A DNA stretch of 64,000 nucleotides from Inia geoffrensis (GCA_036417435.1 CM070916.1:20209552-20273551), one strand, 5' to 3'; shown: positions 35,701 through 47,605, counted from the first letter of the stretch. Notes: generated by a model not told the origin, from the sequence alone. A program made the numbers and translations.

Positions 35701-35935
35701 TGACTTCACTCTTGACACAGTGTCTGGTGCTTAGCAGATGTTTAACAAATGGGCGACCACCTGCAAATCTGTCAAGCTATTGACTGCAGTATCACCTGCT
35801 ATCACTTCTGTTACACTTTCACAGGATTATGGTGAGAATCAGTGTCAGTGCTCTATGTAGAAGTCCTTTGAGGACTATAAACTGTTGACATATTTCATAA
35901 AAAATTATTACCATTAGCATTATTACCTCATAAAG
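35700..35935 (+). repeat. L2 3'-end scrap and MIR 3' fragment
   Basis: The phrase 'acagtgtctggtgcttagca' then 'gatgtttaacaaatg' is an L2 terminus. The phrase 'acaggattatggtgagaatc' with 'gtcctttgaggactataaac' resembles a MIR 3' part. Confidence 0.4.
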
Positions 35936-36228
35936 AAAGAGGATGATTGCCAGCGGTTAATAAAAAAAGGGATCAAAGAATTCACCCAGGCCATGTGCTA
36001 TCACCTACAATTCAGGGAAAGACGGAACCACAGATTGTAGCCAGGCCTTGTACGTGACCAAATGGATCAAACCGAGTGACTCACTTCAATAAGTTCAGGG
36101 CTCTAGAAAGTTCTAGACTAGAAATGACCATCCAAAAGCTGAATGCCAAATGTGGCACCACAGGAAGCTCTGTGGTTGTTCTAGGAAAGGGACGTGCTGG
36201 CTGGGGCTATTAGAAAGCTGGCCTCATA

Positions 36229-36462
36229 GTTAATAATGCTGTATTGCATATTTGAAAGTTGCTAAGACGGTAGATCTTAAAAGTCTTCATCACAAGAAAA
36301 TACATTTACAACTATGGATGGTGATGGATCTTGACTTATTGTGGTGATAATTTTGTAATATACACGGTTTTTGAATCGTTACATTGTAACACCTGAAACT
36401 GATATGATGCTACATGTGATTATACCTCAGCAAAAATTCTTTTTGAAAAAATTTAAAAAGCC
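36229..36462 (+). repeat. L1 LINE 3' end with A-rich tail
   Basis: Sense L1 3' UTR: 'gttaataatgctgtattgca', 'tatttgaaagttgctaagac', 'ggtagatcttaaaagtcttc', 'ctatggatggtgatggatct', 'gacttattgtggtgataatt', 'acacctgaaactgatatgat' and 'gattatacctcagcaaaaat', followed by an A-rich tail. Confidence 0.85.
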
Positions 36463-36469
36463 AGTCTCT

Positions 36470-37400
36470 GTTGACGTGACCCCAAATCTAGTCATGTGGA
36501 ACCCAATGTCTATCCTTCCAGTACTTTGTCTTATGTTCCTAAACATTACACCAACCTTGGCTCACTTAGATGAGGAGAAATGTTATCTTTGCCCCTTCAG
36601 AGTAATGTGTTACACACTGAAATTTGAGGGAATTGTAAGTATCCAAAAAATTCATATAGCCCTTTGACTTCCCCTTCCCTACTCTATTTCCTTCAATTAA
36701 ACAATAAGAATAAAAACCTTATTCACTTGGATTTATTGGTTTGTGTTTAATTATCTGTGTATTTTGGGAAACTTTACTTATTTGAGTCTGATATTCATTT
36801 GTAAATATGGGACACTATATCAATTGATACCTGCAGTTACTGTTAACTTTAATTCATGTTGAGAATCTATGAAATCAGTGATACTAAGAAGATATCAGCA
36901 CCAACATTTCAAATTCATGCATTTTAATTCAGGCTTCTATTGAAAGTAACTTTTCTTTTTACCAATATTAAATATTATACACAGGACACTTAATTAAATA
37001 TGTTCTAAGCCACCAGATAATTTACACCAACCAAAAGAAAAATCGTTTATTAAAATGCTTCCACAAGTGCCCTAACCCAAGGTCTCTATTATGCACTTGT
37101 ACCTTCCATCAACCTTCTAATTAAAAAAAAAGACAAAATGCCAAACTTTTAACAATGGATTAAAGAAAAGTGTCAAATAATTTACAGACGTAAGCATATG
37201 CCTTTACCTTTTAATAAAAAAAACAATTTCACAGTAGTGAAATTGACACAGTAGTGGTAAAGCAGTGGAGAAGAAGAAATAGGAAATTATTTTTACCTGG
37301 ATTAAAAAGGTTCACACTAGGATTTAGCTTATTGTCCATTTGTTCACTTGCAAATAAAGTCACCTATATGCAGCTTCAGTAGCACCCCCAGTGAGCCTTA
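36470..37400. other. Unannotated AT-rich sequence
   Basis: No repeat or exon is recognised. A 98-codon open frame begins in the L1 tail and runs into this stretch; it is not gene-like. Confidence 0.4.
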
Positions 37401-37413
37401 AAATGCAAAAATA

Positions 37414-37629
37414 GGGCTTCCCTGGTGGCGCAGTGGTTGAGAGTCCGCCTGCCGATGCAGGAGACGTGGGTTCATGCCCCGGTCTGGGAAGATCCCACAT
37501 GCCGCGGAGCGGCTGGGCCCGTGAGCCATGGCCGCTGAGTCTGAGCGTCTGGAGCCTGTGCTCCGCAGCGGGAAAGGCCACGCCAGTGAGAGGCCTGCGA
37601 ACCGCCAAAAAGAAAAAAAAAAAAAAAAA
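37414..37629 (+). mobile_element. CHR SINE, short form, plus strand
   Basis: One of only two plus-oriented CHR copies. It starts 'gggcttccctggtggcgcag' with an A-box match, and ends in an A tail at about 37606-37629. The duplication 'gcaaaaata' (37405-37413 and 37630-37638) is perfect but only 9 bp. The B-box region reads 'ggttcatgcc', one base off the consensus. Confidence 0.93.
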
Positions 37630-37639
37630 GCAAAAATAC

Positions 37640-39300
37640 CCACGAATGTGCACAAATAATATTCCTTTGGTAAATATCAAGAAGGGAACGTTTATATCTT
37701 ATACACAGTATTATATCTCCGTGTTTCAGAAGCAAACATAACAGTGCTACTTATCATTTTTAATCCCTAAACTTATTTTGAAAACAAGAATACCAAATGA
37801 TGCCTGTTTGGTAATCACAGGAGAATATGTCCACAGGACATTTAAGATTAATTAATACAATGAGTCTGTTGTAAAAACAGTATATTTTATGTATCACAAT
37901 GACACTGAATATTTATCTTTGTCATAAGGAATAGGCTCCATGAATTACGGTGTGAGTTCTCTAGAGCAATCAATTCTCTCCTCACCTGTGGAATAAATAT
38001 ATTTTACTGCAGTCATCATGCATCCTTGTAGACTGCTAAGGGCAGTCGGCTCTCAGGTTCATGGGTATATAAATTTATTTGTATGGGTGTAGCCCCACAT
38101 GATATGCATACTTACTATATTAAGCAGACATTTGCAGATTTATTCCCAAATGAGTGTAGAATGTCAAGAAATATATATATATATATATTAGTCTTATTGT
38201 CCTGTCAAGAAATATATATATATATATATTAGTCTTATTGTCCTCTCAAGTAGTTTGCTTTTTCATTTAGTCAAATAATATGCACCAAGACACTTCAGCA
38301 AGATGAAATACCTGCCTCTTAGAAAATCAGACTAAAGTATACTAAAGTTGAAGCTCCCACCTTTGCTGCTCAGAAAATCATCTATAAATGCCTCAGGCTC
38401 ACCTGCACACACTAAAGAAAGAAACAATCCAATAAACTTAAAGAGACGAATGTGAAGTCAAACTGTGGTGTAAATGGACCTATTTAATGGAGAATCAAAA
38501 GACTCCGAATGGGCTGAGTCAACCTGCACGCTCTTGCTTGCAATCTACCTTACCGGAGCTCTGTTTGACTACAGAATACATAATATTGATACTAGATAAA
38601 AATCGATTGATATTGAAGAAACTCTATACCTAACAATTTACATCCTTCTTTCCCCTGCATACATCATTTTACAATTCTCTAAGTTGTGAGACTAAAGAAT
38701 GTAACACATGCATTCAGGATGGGTCTACTGAGTCAAATATTACTTAATCAACGATTTAATTCTGAAGTGTCCAGATGCTTGACTTCCTATAGGTGAAACA
38801 TCTGACTCTCTTTCACTTTATATTAAACTGTTTGGTATTATACAGCTATAGCTGTGAAACAAGAATCCTACGAAAGTGATTAAAAGTAGAATTAAATGAC
38901 ATTGAAGAGTTAGCATATTACATTTCTTAATGGACAACTTGTTTGGTTTTCATTATCTCCAGGTACATTTCACGCAGAGCCTGAGATCTTATGTCAATGC
39001 TTTTCATTGTTGCTGATATTAACAGTGCTTTTGAATGAGGACAATTTCCTAATGTGGTTTTGTATTTATCTGAGTGGTGACTCTGTTTTCTTTTAACATT
39101 TTTAATGGCTACAAATAGAAAGCTATTAGCAGTCAATAGGTCTGGGAGCCCTGGTTGTCTCAAATTAAAATGCCTATGGAAGAAGAGAGTGAGGAAATCT
39201 AGTGCAAATGCGGTGGCTGTTGAGGGAAAGGACAAGTGATAGTATGTAAATGACCTGATTTATAAATGAATTCCTGGTAATTTTCCCCCAACAGTGTTGC
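37640..39300. other. Unannotated AT-rich unique sequence
   Basis: Apart from the tandem duplication at 38162-38243 I recognise nothing in this stretch. Confidence 0.45.
38162..38243. repeat. Perfect 41-bp tandem duplication
   Basis: Two identical 41-base units lie head to tail. Each has 'tgtcaagaa', nine AT dinucleotides and 'tagtcttattgtcc'. There is no third copy and no spacer, so this is a simple tandem duplication, not an array. Confidence 0.95.
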
Positions 39301-39304
39301 CTCA

Positions 39305-39470
39305 TTAAAAAAATTATGATAAAAAATTAGTATCATAAAATTCACCCATCTTAACTATTTTTAGGTGGAAAGTTCAGTAGTGTTAAGTATATTCACATTG
39401 TTGTGAAACGGATCTCCAGAAATTTTTCATTTTGCAAATCTGAAACCTGATATTCATTAAACAACAACTT
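39305..39470 (-). repeat. L1 (old) 3' region
   Basis: The phrase 'cataaaattcacccatctta', 'actatttttaggtggaaagt', 'tcagtagtgttaagtatatt', 'cacattgttgtgaaacggat' and 'tgatattcattaaacaacaa' is antisense to an old L1 3' UTR. Confidence 0.7.
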
Positions 39471-39584
39471 GGTTCATTTTAACAGTATCTTTATTTCCAC
39501 ATTGTTTGATTGTCTTCAAAATACTTTCACATATGTTCCTAATTTGATGTTTCCTTTACTCAAAATGTTAATAATATTACACAT

Positions 39585-39660
39585 AAGCTTGAGCACTTAC
39601 TATGTGCTGGGTATTGTGTTAAGTGCATAATAAGTATTCAGAATATATTGGTCAAGGGAA
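39585..39660 (-). repeat. MIR/L2 end scrap
   Basis: The phrase 'gagcacttactatgtgctgg' and 'gtattgtgttaagtgcataa' is antisense MIR. Confidence 0.5.
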
Positions 39661-40170
39661 TCACTGAAGAAACTATATTTTTTTTCTGAGTTTATGGATT
39701 TACATTGTCTTATTCATATGTAATTGAAAACATTTTACAAAAAGTGTTTCACTATAGAAAATGTAAAAATATATTAAACATATGGTTATTAATAGAAAGT
39801 TCTAGAGATGTTAACTTTATGATCTTTTTTACTTTAAAATGCTGCTATTTTTATATTGGCAATTAAAAAATTTCTATTATTCCTCAACATTTCACTAGTG
39901 ACAATGAATATTATGATTAGTATTATTCCACTGTTCCGAGATATTACAGACTCAATGCTGCAGCAGGCAGGTGTTGAGGAAAATGAAACCATCCTTCTGT
40001 TTTTTCCTCACACACACACACGTGTTCATCGCAATGTCTAACATTTAAAATTTTCTCTTTTCTAGGATGCTTAGAGTCTGTTCCCGAGAGTCAGTAAATA
40101 TTCCGTTTGTCTGTAAATAAAGACTTGGTTAATTCCCAATTTATTGGAAAGTCTTATCTGCTATGGTGAG
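39661..40170. other. Unannotated sequence
   Basis: No recognised element apart from a short ACACAC stretch near 40009-40022. Confidence 0.35.
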
Positions 40171-40174
40171 TCCT

Positions 40175-40395
40175 GGCAAAGTGTTAAGACTTGGATACAA
40201 ATGCCTGGGATTTTTTTTTTTTTTTTTTTCTGACCTGGCCTCTGAGCTCTGTCATTTAGGGCAACTTACTTCTCTCAGAGTTTCAGTTTCCTCATCTGAA
40301 AGATGTAGGTAACAATGCTGTGTCACAGGAGTTACTGGGATAAAAATCATGTGGGATAATGGATGTAAAAGGCTCTGAAACAGTAAGATTTCTCT
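40175..40395 (+). repeat. MIR SINE with an internal 19-base T run
   Basis: MIR phrases 'ggcaacttacttctctcaga', 'gtttcagtttcctcatctga' and 'gggataatggatgtaaaagg' are in order. A T run at 40211-40229 interrupts the core. Confidence 0.7.
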
Positions 40396-40399
40396 AAAA

Positions 40400-41205
40400 T
40401 ATACTGGTTTATACCGGGAGCCTGGCTAACAACAGGATTCAATCATTAAAATGTATATTTATGAAGCATTGTAACTAGAACCCTATTTTCGCAATGACTC
40501 GCATGGAAATACTTCTTTAGTGAAAAAAAATGGGTGTTGAGACACATTTAAACTTTTGATTCCAAGGCAGGTTCAGTGCTGTAGTCCCTTCTCTGCTTCT
40601 CTTATACTCATAAATTTTTTTTTCTCAGTCTACAAATTCCAGTGAAATAGAATTCTGTATTTTATGTTGTCAGTACCAAAGAAAGTTTAAGACATTTGTG
40701 TTTTGTTATAAATATATCGCTCTGTGTTTAGCTCTAGAAACTGGTGAGAAGTGAAAACTTCTAGCAAGAAGCCTTTTACTGCAAAACTTTTCCTTTTTTT
40801 CTATATATTTATATATGTAATTTGAGTATCTTTCGACTCAAAGATCTTTTCACTCGAAGAAGGCCGTGTGGCTTTCTCTATTTGGATGGCATGCTTGATG
40901 ACATCACAGAAAATGTCTCATCTGTTATCTAATTCTATCCACATGGGCCTGAAAATAAAGATATTGCGTACAGAGGAAGGATTAGTAAATATCACCTCTC
41001 TCTGTAGTTCCTTTATCCCCTTTTCTATTTACCTTTATAGGTCAGAATTTCCTTAAGTTTCATGCATTATTGGAATGGCCTATTAAATGTTTTCTCCCTT
41101 CCCAATCACTTCCTCTCCATCTATCTGATGTAAAAATACAGCTAATCTGAAGTTCCCCCTGATCCCATGACTCTTTTCCCCTCAGATTGTTAGTGGATTC
41201 TTAAT
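40400..41205. other. Unannotated AT-rich sequence
   Basis: No recognised repeat or exon. Confidence 0.4.
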
Positions 41206-41444
41206 CTCTAAAGCTGTGCTGTCCAGCATGTCAGCCACCAGCCACGTGTGACGATTGCTCACTTGAAACGTGGTTAGTCTGAATTAAAATGTCCTGAAAG
41301 TGTAAAATACACACTAGATTTTGAATAGTTCATAAAAACCTATCTTTTTCATAAGTTAATATCAATTACATGTTGAAACAGAAATATATTGGATATATTG
41401 ATATATTATTAAAATTGATTTCATCTGATTTTTTTATTATAAAA

Positions 41445-41745
41445 TTGCTACATGTTTATTGATTAAAAACATAGATACTCTACCAAGTTAGAAAGAATAC
41501 AGTGAAAATGATCCGTATTCTCACCATTATAGATATTTCTTATTTATATTTTGGTGAATATACTTTCAGACTTTTCTTTATCCATAAACACATGTTATAT
41601 AGTAGTTTTTTTTTTTTTTTTAAGTAACCAGAGATAGCTGCAAATATACGTAGGGATGCGTTGCTTTTATTTGCTATAGGATATTACATGGAATGGATGA
41701 ACCGTAATTTATTTAACAACTATATGGTTAACTATTGATGCACAG
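41445..41745 (-). repeat. Old L1-like fragment within MER1
   Basis: The phrase 'acatggaatggatgaaccgt', 'aatttatttaacaactatat' and 'ggttaactattgatg' is antisense of an old L1. A 16-base T run lies at 41606-41621. Family assignment is approximate. Confidence 0.45.
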
Positions 41746-41747
41746 CA

Positions 41748-42205
41748 AGTCACACTCAAACTGAGCAGGACTGAACCACTTATTACCTCCCATAATGTCT
41801 GTTCAGGGATTTGGAAAGACCTGGCTGGGCAGTCGTCCCTTGTAGCGTGTCATGCAGCTGCAGTCAGATGTCAACTTGGCTGACCGGGACTGGAGAACCC
41901 ACTTCTAAAGTGGTTTACACGTATGGTTGCCAGGTTGCTTCTATCTGTTGGCTGGGAGCCAATCCATGAGGCTTCCTGAGTGTTCTCGAGCCCTGGTAGC
42001 TGGCTTCCCCCAGGAAGAGTGAGCCAACAGATAAGGCAGAAGCTGCAATGCCTGCTATGACCTATCTACAGACGTCACACACCATCACTTTTGCTACATT
42101 TTGTCACCTGCACAGGGCTAGCCCCAATCCATTGTTGGGGGGGAATGAAGAAGAGCACAAATTATCAGGAGTCCTCTTGCGGGGGTGGGGGGGGTGTCGG
42201 CTACC
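41748..42205. repeat. Unnamed interspersed repeat within MER1
   Basis: I recognise phrases that recur in mammalian genomes ('aacccacttctaaagtggtt', 'gctggcttcccccaggaaga', 'aggcagaagctgcaatgcct', 'tgacctatctacagacgtca', 'cacaccatcacttttgctac') and that look like an old LTR-type or LINE-derived repeat. I cannot name the family with confidence. It ends near a G-rich tract at 42181-42196 and a T run. Confidence 0.4.
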
Positions 42206-42312
42206 TACCTGCTTTTTTTTTTTTTAACATTTTTAATGTGGCTACTAGAAAATCTAAAATTGTATTTGTGACTTGCATTGGTGGCTCCCATTATTTTTCC
42301 ATTGGACAGCTG

Positions 42313-42480
42313 GAGAATCAAGTTCAAACCTCTTACTCTGGTATGAGCCCCAGTCTCACCCTTACTTCCCACCACCTTTTTTTCATAGATCATATGTTAA
42401 CAAAATTGGAAAACTCACTGCTTCCAGTCCCTTTCCTAGTATTTCTCTCTCTTTGGGTCTTTTAAACTCATTGATATTAT
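42313..42480 (+). repeat. L2 fragment
   Basis: The phrase 'ggagaatcaagttcaaacct', 'cttactctggtatgagcccc' and 'agtctcacccttacttccca' resembles L2 sense sequence. Confidence 0.45.
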
Positions 42481-42618
42481 GTATGCATATCTTAAGGAAC
42501 TTAGCACTACTGATTACTTTTTATCTTAACTTATAGGCATGTTTCTTTCAAGGTAGTGCCCAAATCTAAATTTTTATTTGTATGTGTGTAAGCTATAGCA
42601 TGGCCCCTTTCCTAAAGG

Positions 42619-42801
42619 TAGAGTTGCCAGATAAAATACAATATGCTCAATTAAATTTGAATTTCAGGTAACCAAGGAATAATGTTTTAGCATCAAACTA
42701 TTTAGGACATACTTATACTAAAAAATTATTTGTTATTTATCTGAAATTCAAATGTACCTGGGTGTCCTGTGTTTCTATTTACTAAATCTAGCAATCCTAC
42801 A
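42619..42801. mobile_element. Palindromic MER53-like DNA transposon
   Basis: The left arm ('gagttgccagataaaataca', 'tcaattaaatttgaatttca') and right arm ('tatctgaaattcaaatgtac', 'ctaaatctagcaatccta') are inverted repeats running nearly the whole length. The centre has 'ggacatacttatactaaaaa'. The structure is that of a MITE, with no coding capacity. Confidence 0.75.
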
Positions 42802-42804
42802 TAG

Positions 42805-43965
42805 TGGACATTCTGCAATTCTTCATAAAATGATGGCACTAGAAAGCATACATGAAAAATATTTAAGTGGTGATAAAATGAAGGGAAAGTAATCTACATG
42901 AGTGTCCTAGAGCCCTGATTATCCTGCCAACTACGAGCTTCACAATCTCTTTAAGACTAAGCTAATAATTAAAATCAAATCATAAAGCTGAGCTAATATA
43001 AAAGGGATTGTAAATTTTACTGCAATTTTTTTTTTTATAGTGGAAGAGCAGTGCTCATATTTTGAGGTAAATTTGACAAAAATAGAAGGAAAACATTCTT
43101 AATAAGAAGTGATGAGAAATGGCATCACCAATGGATAAAACATGTTTACATCTTTCTCTCATCACTTATCAGTTTGAATAAAACCACATCTAAGTTTTAT
43201 ACGTAATACTTCGCTTTTATATTTACAAAGCTTTGGGGTACTGCTGGACTAATTGGAGAAGCAAGAGGTGCCAGTAATTTCCATAACAGGCTTTCTTTTG
43301 CTGATACCCATATATGCAGACATGTTTGTTTCAAGCTATCTGATTAAGCTTTCAAACTCTTGGAGACTTATGTAAGCTGAAATATCGTTTGTTTATCCAG
43401 CATTATTGCTCTACTGTGTCTACCATGTTAAAGCTGTACAATTACCCTATGAACAGTGTAAATAGCATGGAAGCTGTTTCCATTTTTCAGAAATAACAGA
43501 AGGAACATCTTCAAGCACTGCGGCTGAAATCTAGTGTCACTGTAAAGTTGAATGATGCCCTGATATAAACTGGGCACCAAGCTAAATAAATAGCAATGTG
43601 AAGAGGGCATCATGCCACTGCTGCATTTACGGTCCTTAGGTATTTCCCACATCAACAGGACTCTCATATTTAATTGAAATACTGCCTTTTCAAATGTGTT
43701 CATTTAAATTTCAGGGCCAATTTTCTTGTAATTTTGCCTGGGTTAGCATCATCTTAAACTTCACAGGAACTCTGCATGTACATGGAATACTCAGTGAGCT
43801 CTCTCCAGGATTGGATGTGTTGATCACATCCAGATGGCCTCATTTTACAACCTCTGCCATCAGGTCATTAAGTGAAATAAATTCAAATAACCCCTCAATC
43901 CTGCATGCAAGTGTTCATTCTTTAGAACTACTTAAAATTTAAAATATATGCTTAAGATGCCCTTA
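42805..43965. other. Unannotated unique sequence
   Basis: No repeat is recognised. The block at about 43240-43730 is mostly balanced in composition and could be conserved non-coding sequence, but this is not testable here. Confidence 0.4.
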
Positions 43966-43970
43966 CAAAA

Positions 43971-43984
43971 CACACACACACACT

Positions 43985-44012
<28 letters not shown>
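43971..44012. repeat. (CA)n microsatellite
   Basis: About 21 CA units with one interruption ('cact') early in the run. Confidence 0.95.
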
Positions 44013-44014
<2 letters not shown>

Positions 44015-44015
<1 letters not shown>

Positions 44016-45025
44016 TTTGATCTCTGGCTCTGTGGTTTTTTCCTTGCCAGTTACCATGGTGAGAAATGAAATTAAAAGGGGTTATGACTCTTGTGTTCTC
44101 TTTTCAATTAAGTGGCTCTATAACCCAAGTTGAAACTGATAGACCCAGACACCCATATCTCCTGGTTATCATCATCTTTCCTATTTTAATGAATAAGGTC
44201 TATTTGGAGTTTTAAAGATTCGATGTAAATAACTCCCTAGGGAATGTCAAATTCATGGATTACTGGCTCCAGAGATCTAAGTAACAAAATTAATGGCTTG
44301 CCGACTTGGACCGGCTACATCTAATTATAATTCTGATGCAAACTTTTTTGTGTGGTTCCCTTCAGAACACCACAAATCATTCGCCTGATTTGTTATCCAA
44401 AACTGAATTAAAAGAATATTATCTTTTCTATAAGTTGGAAGTACTCGATTGATTGATTTACAAAACTGCAATCAGGTTAGCAGACGGCATAGCCCACTTC
44501 CACTTCAGAACAGGGATATCGTAACACCGGACTCTTATAGCTGTTCTGGTTTCAGCGAGAGTCCTAAATTTCAAAAGTACACCTTTATACCCTGGCACAG
44601 AAATGGCAAGAATCCAAGTACTACCGCAGTGGCTTCCCTAGCTTGAATGTTGCCCTCTCCATTTTACCATTTTCAGAAACTGGGAAATAGATGATACTCC
44701 TATCTTCCCAGTCACAGCAACCAAACCAAAAAAACTATCTTTGGTGAGGCCTTTCTACATTTGTTCTTCGTCTCCAGTCTTTCATAGCACTGTAAAAAAT
44801 GGGTTCTAGCCTCATCTTGATGAAATGATGGAAACATTTTGGCACTCACTGACCTTTTATGACAGGCTATGAAGTCCCCAAAATGCAGTCTACTAAAGCA
44901 ACGAAAAGTTGGCTTTCACTTTCTATTTTGAGGTTCTATAAGAGTCAGAAATAATTCTGACCTTCCAGATATGATTCTGCACTATCTGATAATTTCAAAT
45001 ATTACAATATATTGGTAAGTGAGGG
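44015..45025. other. Unannotated unique sequence
   Basis: No repeat, RNA gene or exon is recognised. Confidence 0.4.
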
Positions 45026-45029
45026 ATGA

Positions 45030-45245
45030 TAAGAGCCACTGTGTGATAAATAGGTTATAGAGTCAGACAGCCGGGGTCTTAATCTTTGTTCTTCCACTTA
45101 GGAACTGTGTAGCTTTGGACAATTTCCTCACACACACCCGCATGCGAGTTTCCATTTATATACTTATCTATAAAACTGTGATCATGATAATAATTCTCAT
45201 TTTGTGGAGTTGAGATGAGGAATAAATAAAGAATGCTTTGCTAAA
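45030..45245 (+). repeat. MIR SINE
   Basis: MIR order is clear: 'ggttatagagtcagacagcc', 'cttccacttaggaactgtgt', 'agctttggacaatttcctca', 'tatctataaaactgtgatca' and 'ttgtggagttgagatgagga'. It ends where a DNA transposon begins. Confidence 0.75.
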
Positions 45246-45247
45246 TA

Positions 45248-45895
45248 CAGTCGATCTTCATTATTTGCAGATTCTGTATTTGAAAATTCACCCACTTGCT
45301 AAAATTTATTCGTAACCCCCAGCTCAGTACTTGCGGTCATTCGTGGACATGTGTGTGCGTAAAGCTGTGATGAATTGGAGTCCTCTGTTGCCCACGTTGC
45401 CAGCTGAGGCTGAACAAGATGAAGCTCTGCCTTCTTGATTCAGCTGTCATACAATAAACTAGCGTCCTTTTTGCAGCCTATTTAGTGCTACATGTTTTAC
45501 ATATTTGTGCTTTTTGTTGATTTCACTCTTTAAAATGGGTCCCAAGTGCAGAGCTGAGGTGCTCTGGTATTTCTGAAATCTGTGCTGGGATGTGCATTAT
45601 GGAGAAAAATATGTGTGTTAGACAAGCTTCATTCAGACATGAGTTATAGAGCTGTTGGCTATGAGGCCAATATTAATGAATTAATAATATATATTAAATA
45701 AGGTGTCTTTAAGGAGAAACCCACATAAAACAAGGTTATGTACTGATTAGCTGATGAAAATGTTGAGAGCAGAGGCTCACAGGAACCTAACCCTGTATTT
45801 CCCTTAAGAGCCGTGGTTTAGTATTCAATAATTTAGTGCTTACATTCACAGTGACATTATACAATATAATTACCATGAATAAAGAGAATTGACTG
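45248..45895. mobile_element. Tigger-like DNA transposon with TA duplication
   Basis: The ends are inverted: 'cagtcgatcttcattatttg' on the left and the complement of 'tgaataaagagaattgactg' on the right. TA lies on both sides (45246-45247 and 45896-45897), as for pogo/Tigger-class elements. The 648-base interior has no transposase frame, so it is a non-autonomous or decayed copy. The family name is not certain. Confidence 0.75.
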
Positions 45896-45897
45896 TA

Positions 45898-46950
45898 TGT
45901 AACTCTGAGCCTAAATGCTTACAAAATGCCAATATAATAATTATAAACAATAATAATTATCATCACTGCACATACTTTGCATCAATATATTCAGTTTTAA
46001 GGAAACTCACAGGAACCTTTAAGAACAAAAGGAGGATACTTAACTTTACTGGCTACTATGGCATCGATCCATTAGCAGCAGCTAAACAAAAAACTGGCCT
46101 GAATCAGGTGGAATTTCTTATTTTTATGACATTATTGATGGTGTCCTCCTGGAATTCCAGTGTGGCTCTAGACTCTAACAGAGTACAGCAGAATACTGGA
46201 AATATGAGGACAAAAGTCAAGATATCTCCATCCACTGGCTTTATAAAATTATTTAATGATCCCAGTAGTCTGAGACTTGATTATGTATTAAACACCTTTA
46301 ACTGCCCTCAGGTCACTGATATCTTAAAGCTCTTTACCTGACATATAATTGACTTTGTCAGAACTGATGAGATTATCTGGCATATTCTCCCTTGCCAGTG
46401 GAGTAAAGACCTGGAAGCATAACAGGTTCAGGCTTAATAAAGGACGTGGAAGTTGGCACCAGGAAGTTTCTCCGAGAAACTCTTCCAACTCAATTGATTT
46501 AGAACAAGATGAAAAGTCCTTTGTACAGTAATCCAGGAGCTGCTGTATGATAATGACCATGCTCTTGAAGCCCAGGGGTGAGAAGACATGAAAATGATCA
46601 CCCAGCCTCCTGCAGACTCTGCATAGTGACTGGACTAATCAGCCTGTGAGAGATGGATTAGGTCATAGCCTCCACGAAGGAAACCTGGAATCCAGCCAAA
46701 GACTTTCAATGATGGTGCAGAGGAGAGAGATGCCAGTGAATGTGGCCATGCAGACTTCACATAATCCTATGGCTGTCTAGTTTTCAGCTCTAGGAAATCA
46801 GATGGAATGGGCTCCTACATCCTTCGGGAGGCTGGCAGCCAGAGGATACCACCACCATAGCTTCCGGCTTGGGAACAGGGGCGTTTCAGAGCGCCACTTG
46901 TGTTCAGATTTCTTTTTTCTTTTCCCTTTTCCTTAGCTTTGATTTTTTTC
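45898..46950. other. Unannotated sequence with a 150-codon open frame
   Basis: A plus-strand open frame from 45889 to 46341 begins inside the transposon end and continues here. Its start is rich in Ile and Asn from an AATAAT run, and I recognise no protein domain. I treat it as chance. The remainder to 46950 looks like an old interspersed repeat but I cannot name it. Confidence 0.35.
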
Positions 46951-46970
46951 TTTCTTTTTTAATTTTTTTA

Positions 46971-47180
46971 ATTTTTTTTTATTTTGCGGTATGCGGGCCT
47001 CTCACTGCTGTTGTGGCCTCTCCCGTTGCGGAGCACAGGCTCTGGACATGCAGGCTCAGCGGCCTTGGCTCACGGGCCGAGCTGCTCCGCGGCATGTGGG
47101 ATCTTCCCGGACTGGGGCACGAACCCGTGTCCCCTGCATCGGCAGGCGGACTCTCAACCACTGCGCCCCCAGGGAAGCCC
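46971..47180 (-). mobile_element. CHR SINE, short form
   Basis: Short-form copy with a T/A-rich left end. I find no clear target-site duplication. It has a 3-base insertion ('ctgctgttgtgg' for 'ctgttgtgg') near its 3' part and 'gcgcccccag' where others have 'gcgccaccag'. Confidence 0.9.
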
Positions 47181-47429
47181 ACCCTGGCCTTGTTTTACAT
47201 GTGGTGGCTCTGGTTTGCTCCCCAGATCCCATACTCTCTGGCACATACAACAGCTGGCAGGCCTCTGCCCTGGTTCTTGGCATATTCCCAAATATGAAAG
47301 GCAGAATTTCTTAGATTTGCTCATTTGTCTACTTTCCCCAAGATGGAGCATGTATGAATACTTTCAAATATCCCACTTCCACCCATAATTCATGTAATAA
47401 GGTGCAGTTGGGGCTTTCTCCATAATTTC

Positions 47430-47605
47430 TAGAAGGCACTGCTGAGAGATTTTCCTTGACCAAACCCCGCCTCTTTCTCTGGTTAGTTAATAATTAAAAG
47501 TCATAGTTTCTCTAATTTTCCACTATAGCTCACTGTAGAGTAGGTTCCCTGAGAAAACTCACTTTACCTGTTTTGAAGGCAGGGTAATTACCAGGCTTAT
47601 TTTTG
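47430..47605 (+). repeat. L2 fragment
   Basis: The phrase 'gagattttccttgaccaaac', 'cccgcctctttctctggtta' and 'agctcactgtagagtaggtt' fits a diverged L2. Confidence 0.4.

Larger units (their letters stand above)
41212..42312 (-). mobile_element. MER1-type hAT transposon split by later insertions
   Basis: The left end (about 41212-41440) has 'ctgtgctgtccagcatg', 'agccaccagccacgtgtgac', 'gtgtaaaatacacactagat' and 'atattattaaaattgatttc', the antisense of the MER1 3' half. The right end (about 42226-42312) has 'taatgtggctactagaaaat', 'ctaaaattgtatttgtgact' and 'ttattttt-ccattggacagc', the antisense of the MER1 start. About 770 bases of unrelated sequence separate the halves. Confidence 0.7.

Noticed and set aside
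38162..38243. Possible CRISPR-like direct repeats
   Set aside because: There are only two units, they abut without spacers, the core is an AT microsatellite, and the DNA is mammalian.
42091..42465. 124-codon plus-strand open frame
   Set aside because: It spans a G-rich tract, the T run and the MER1 end, so it is a patchwork of repeats.
45889..46341. 150-codon plus-strand open frame
   Set aside because: It starts in the end of a DNA transposon, includes a low-complexity Ile/Asn run, and shows no recognised domain or splice signals.
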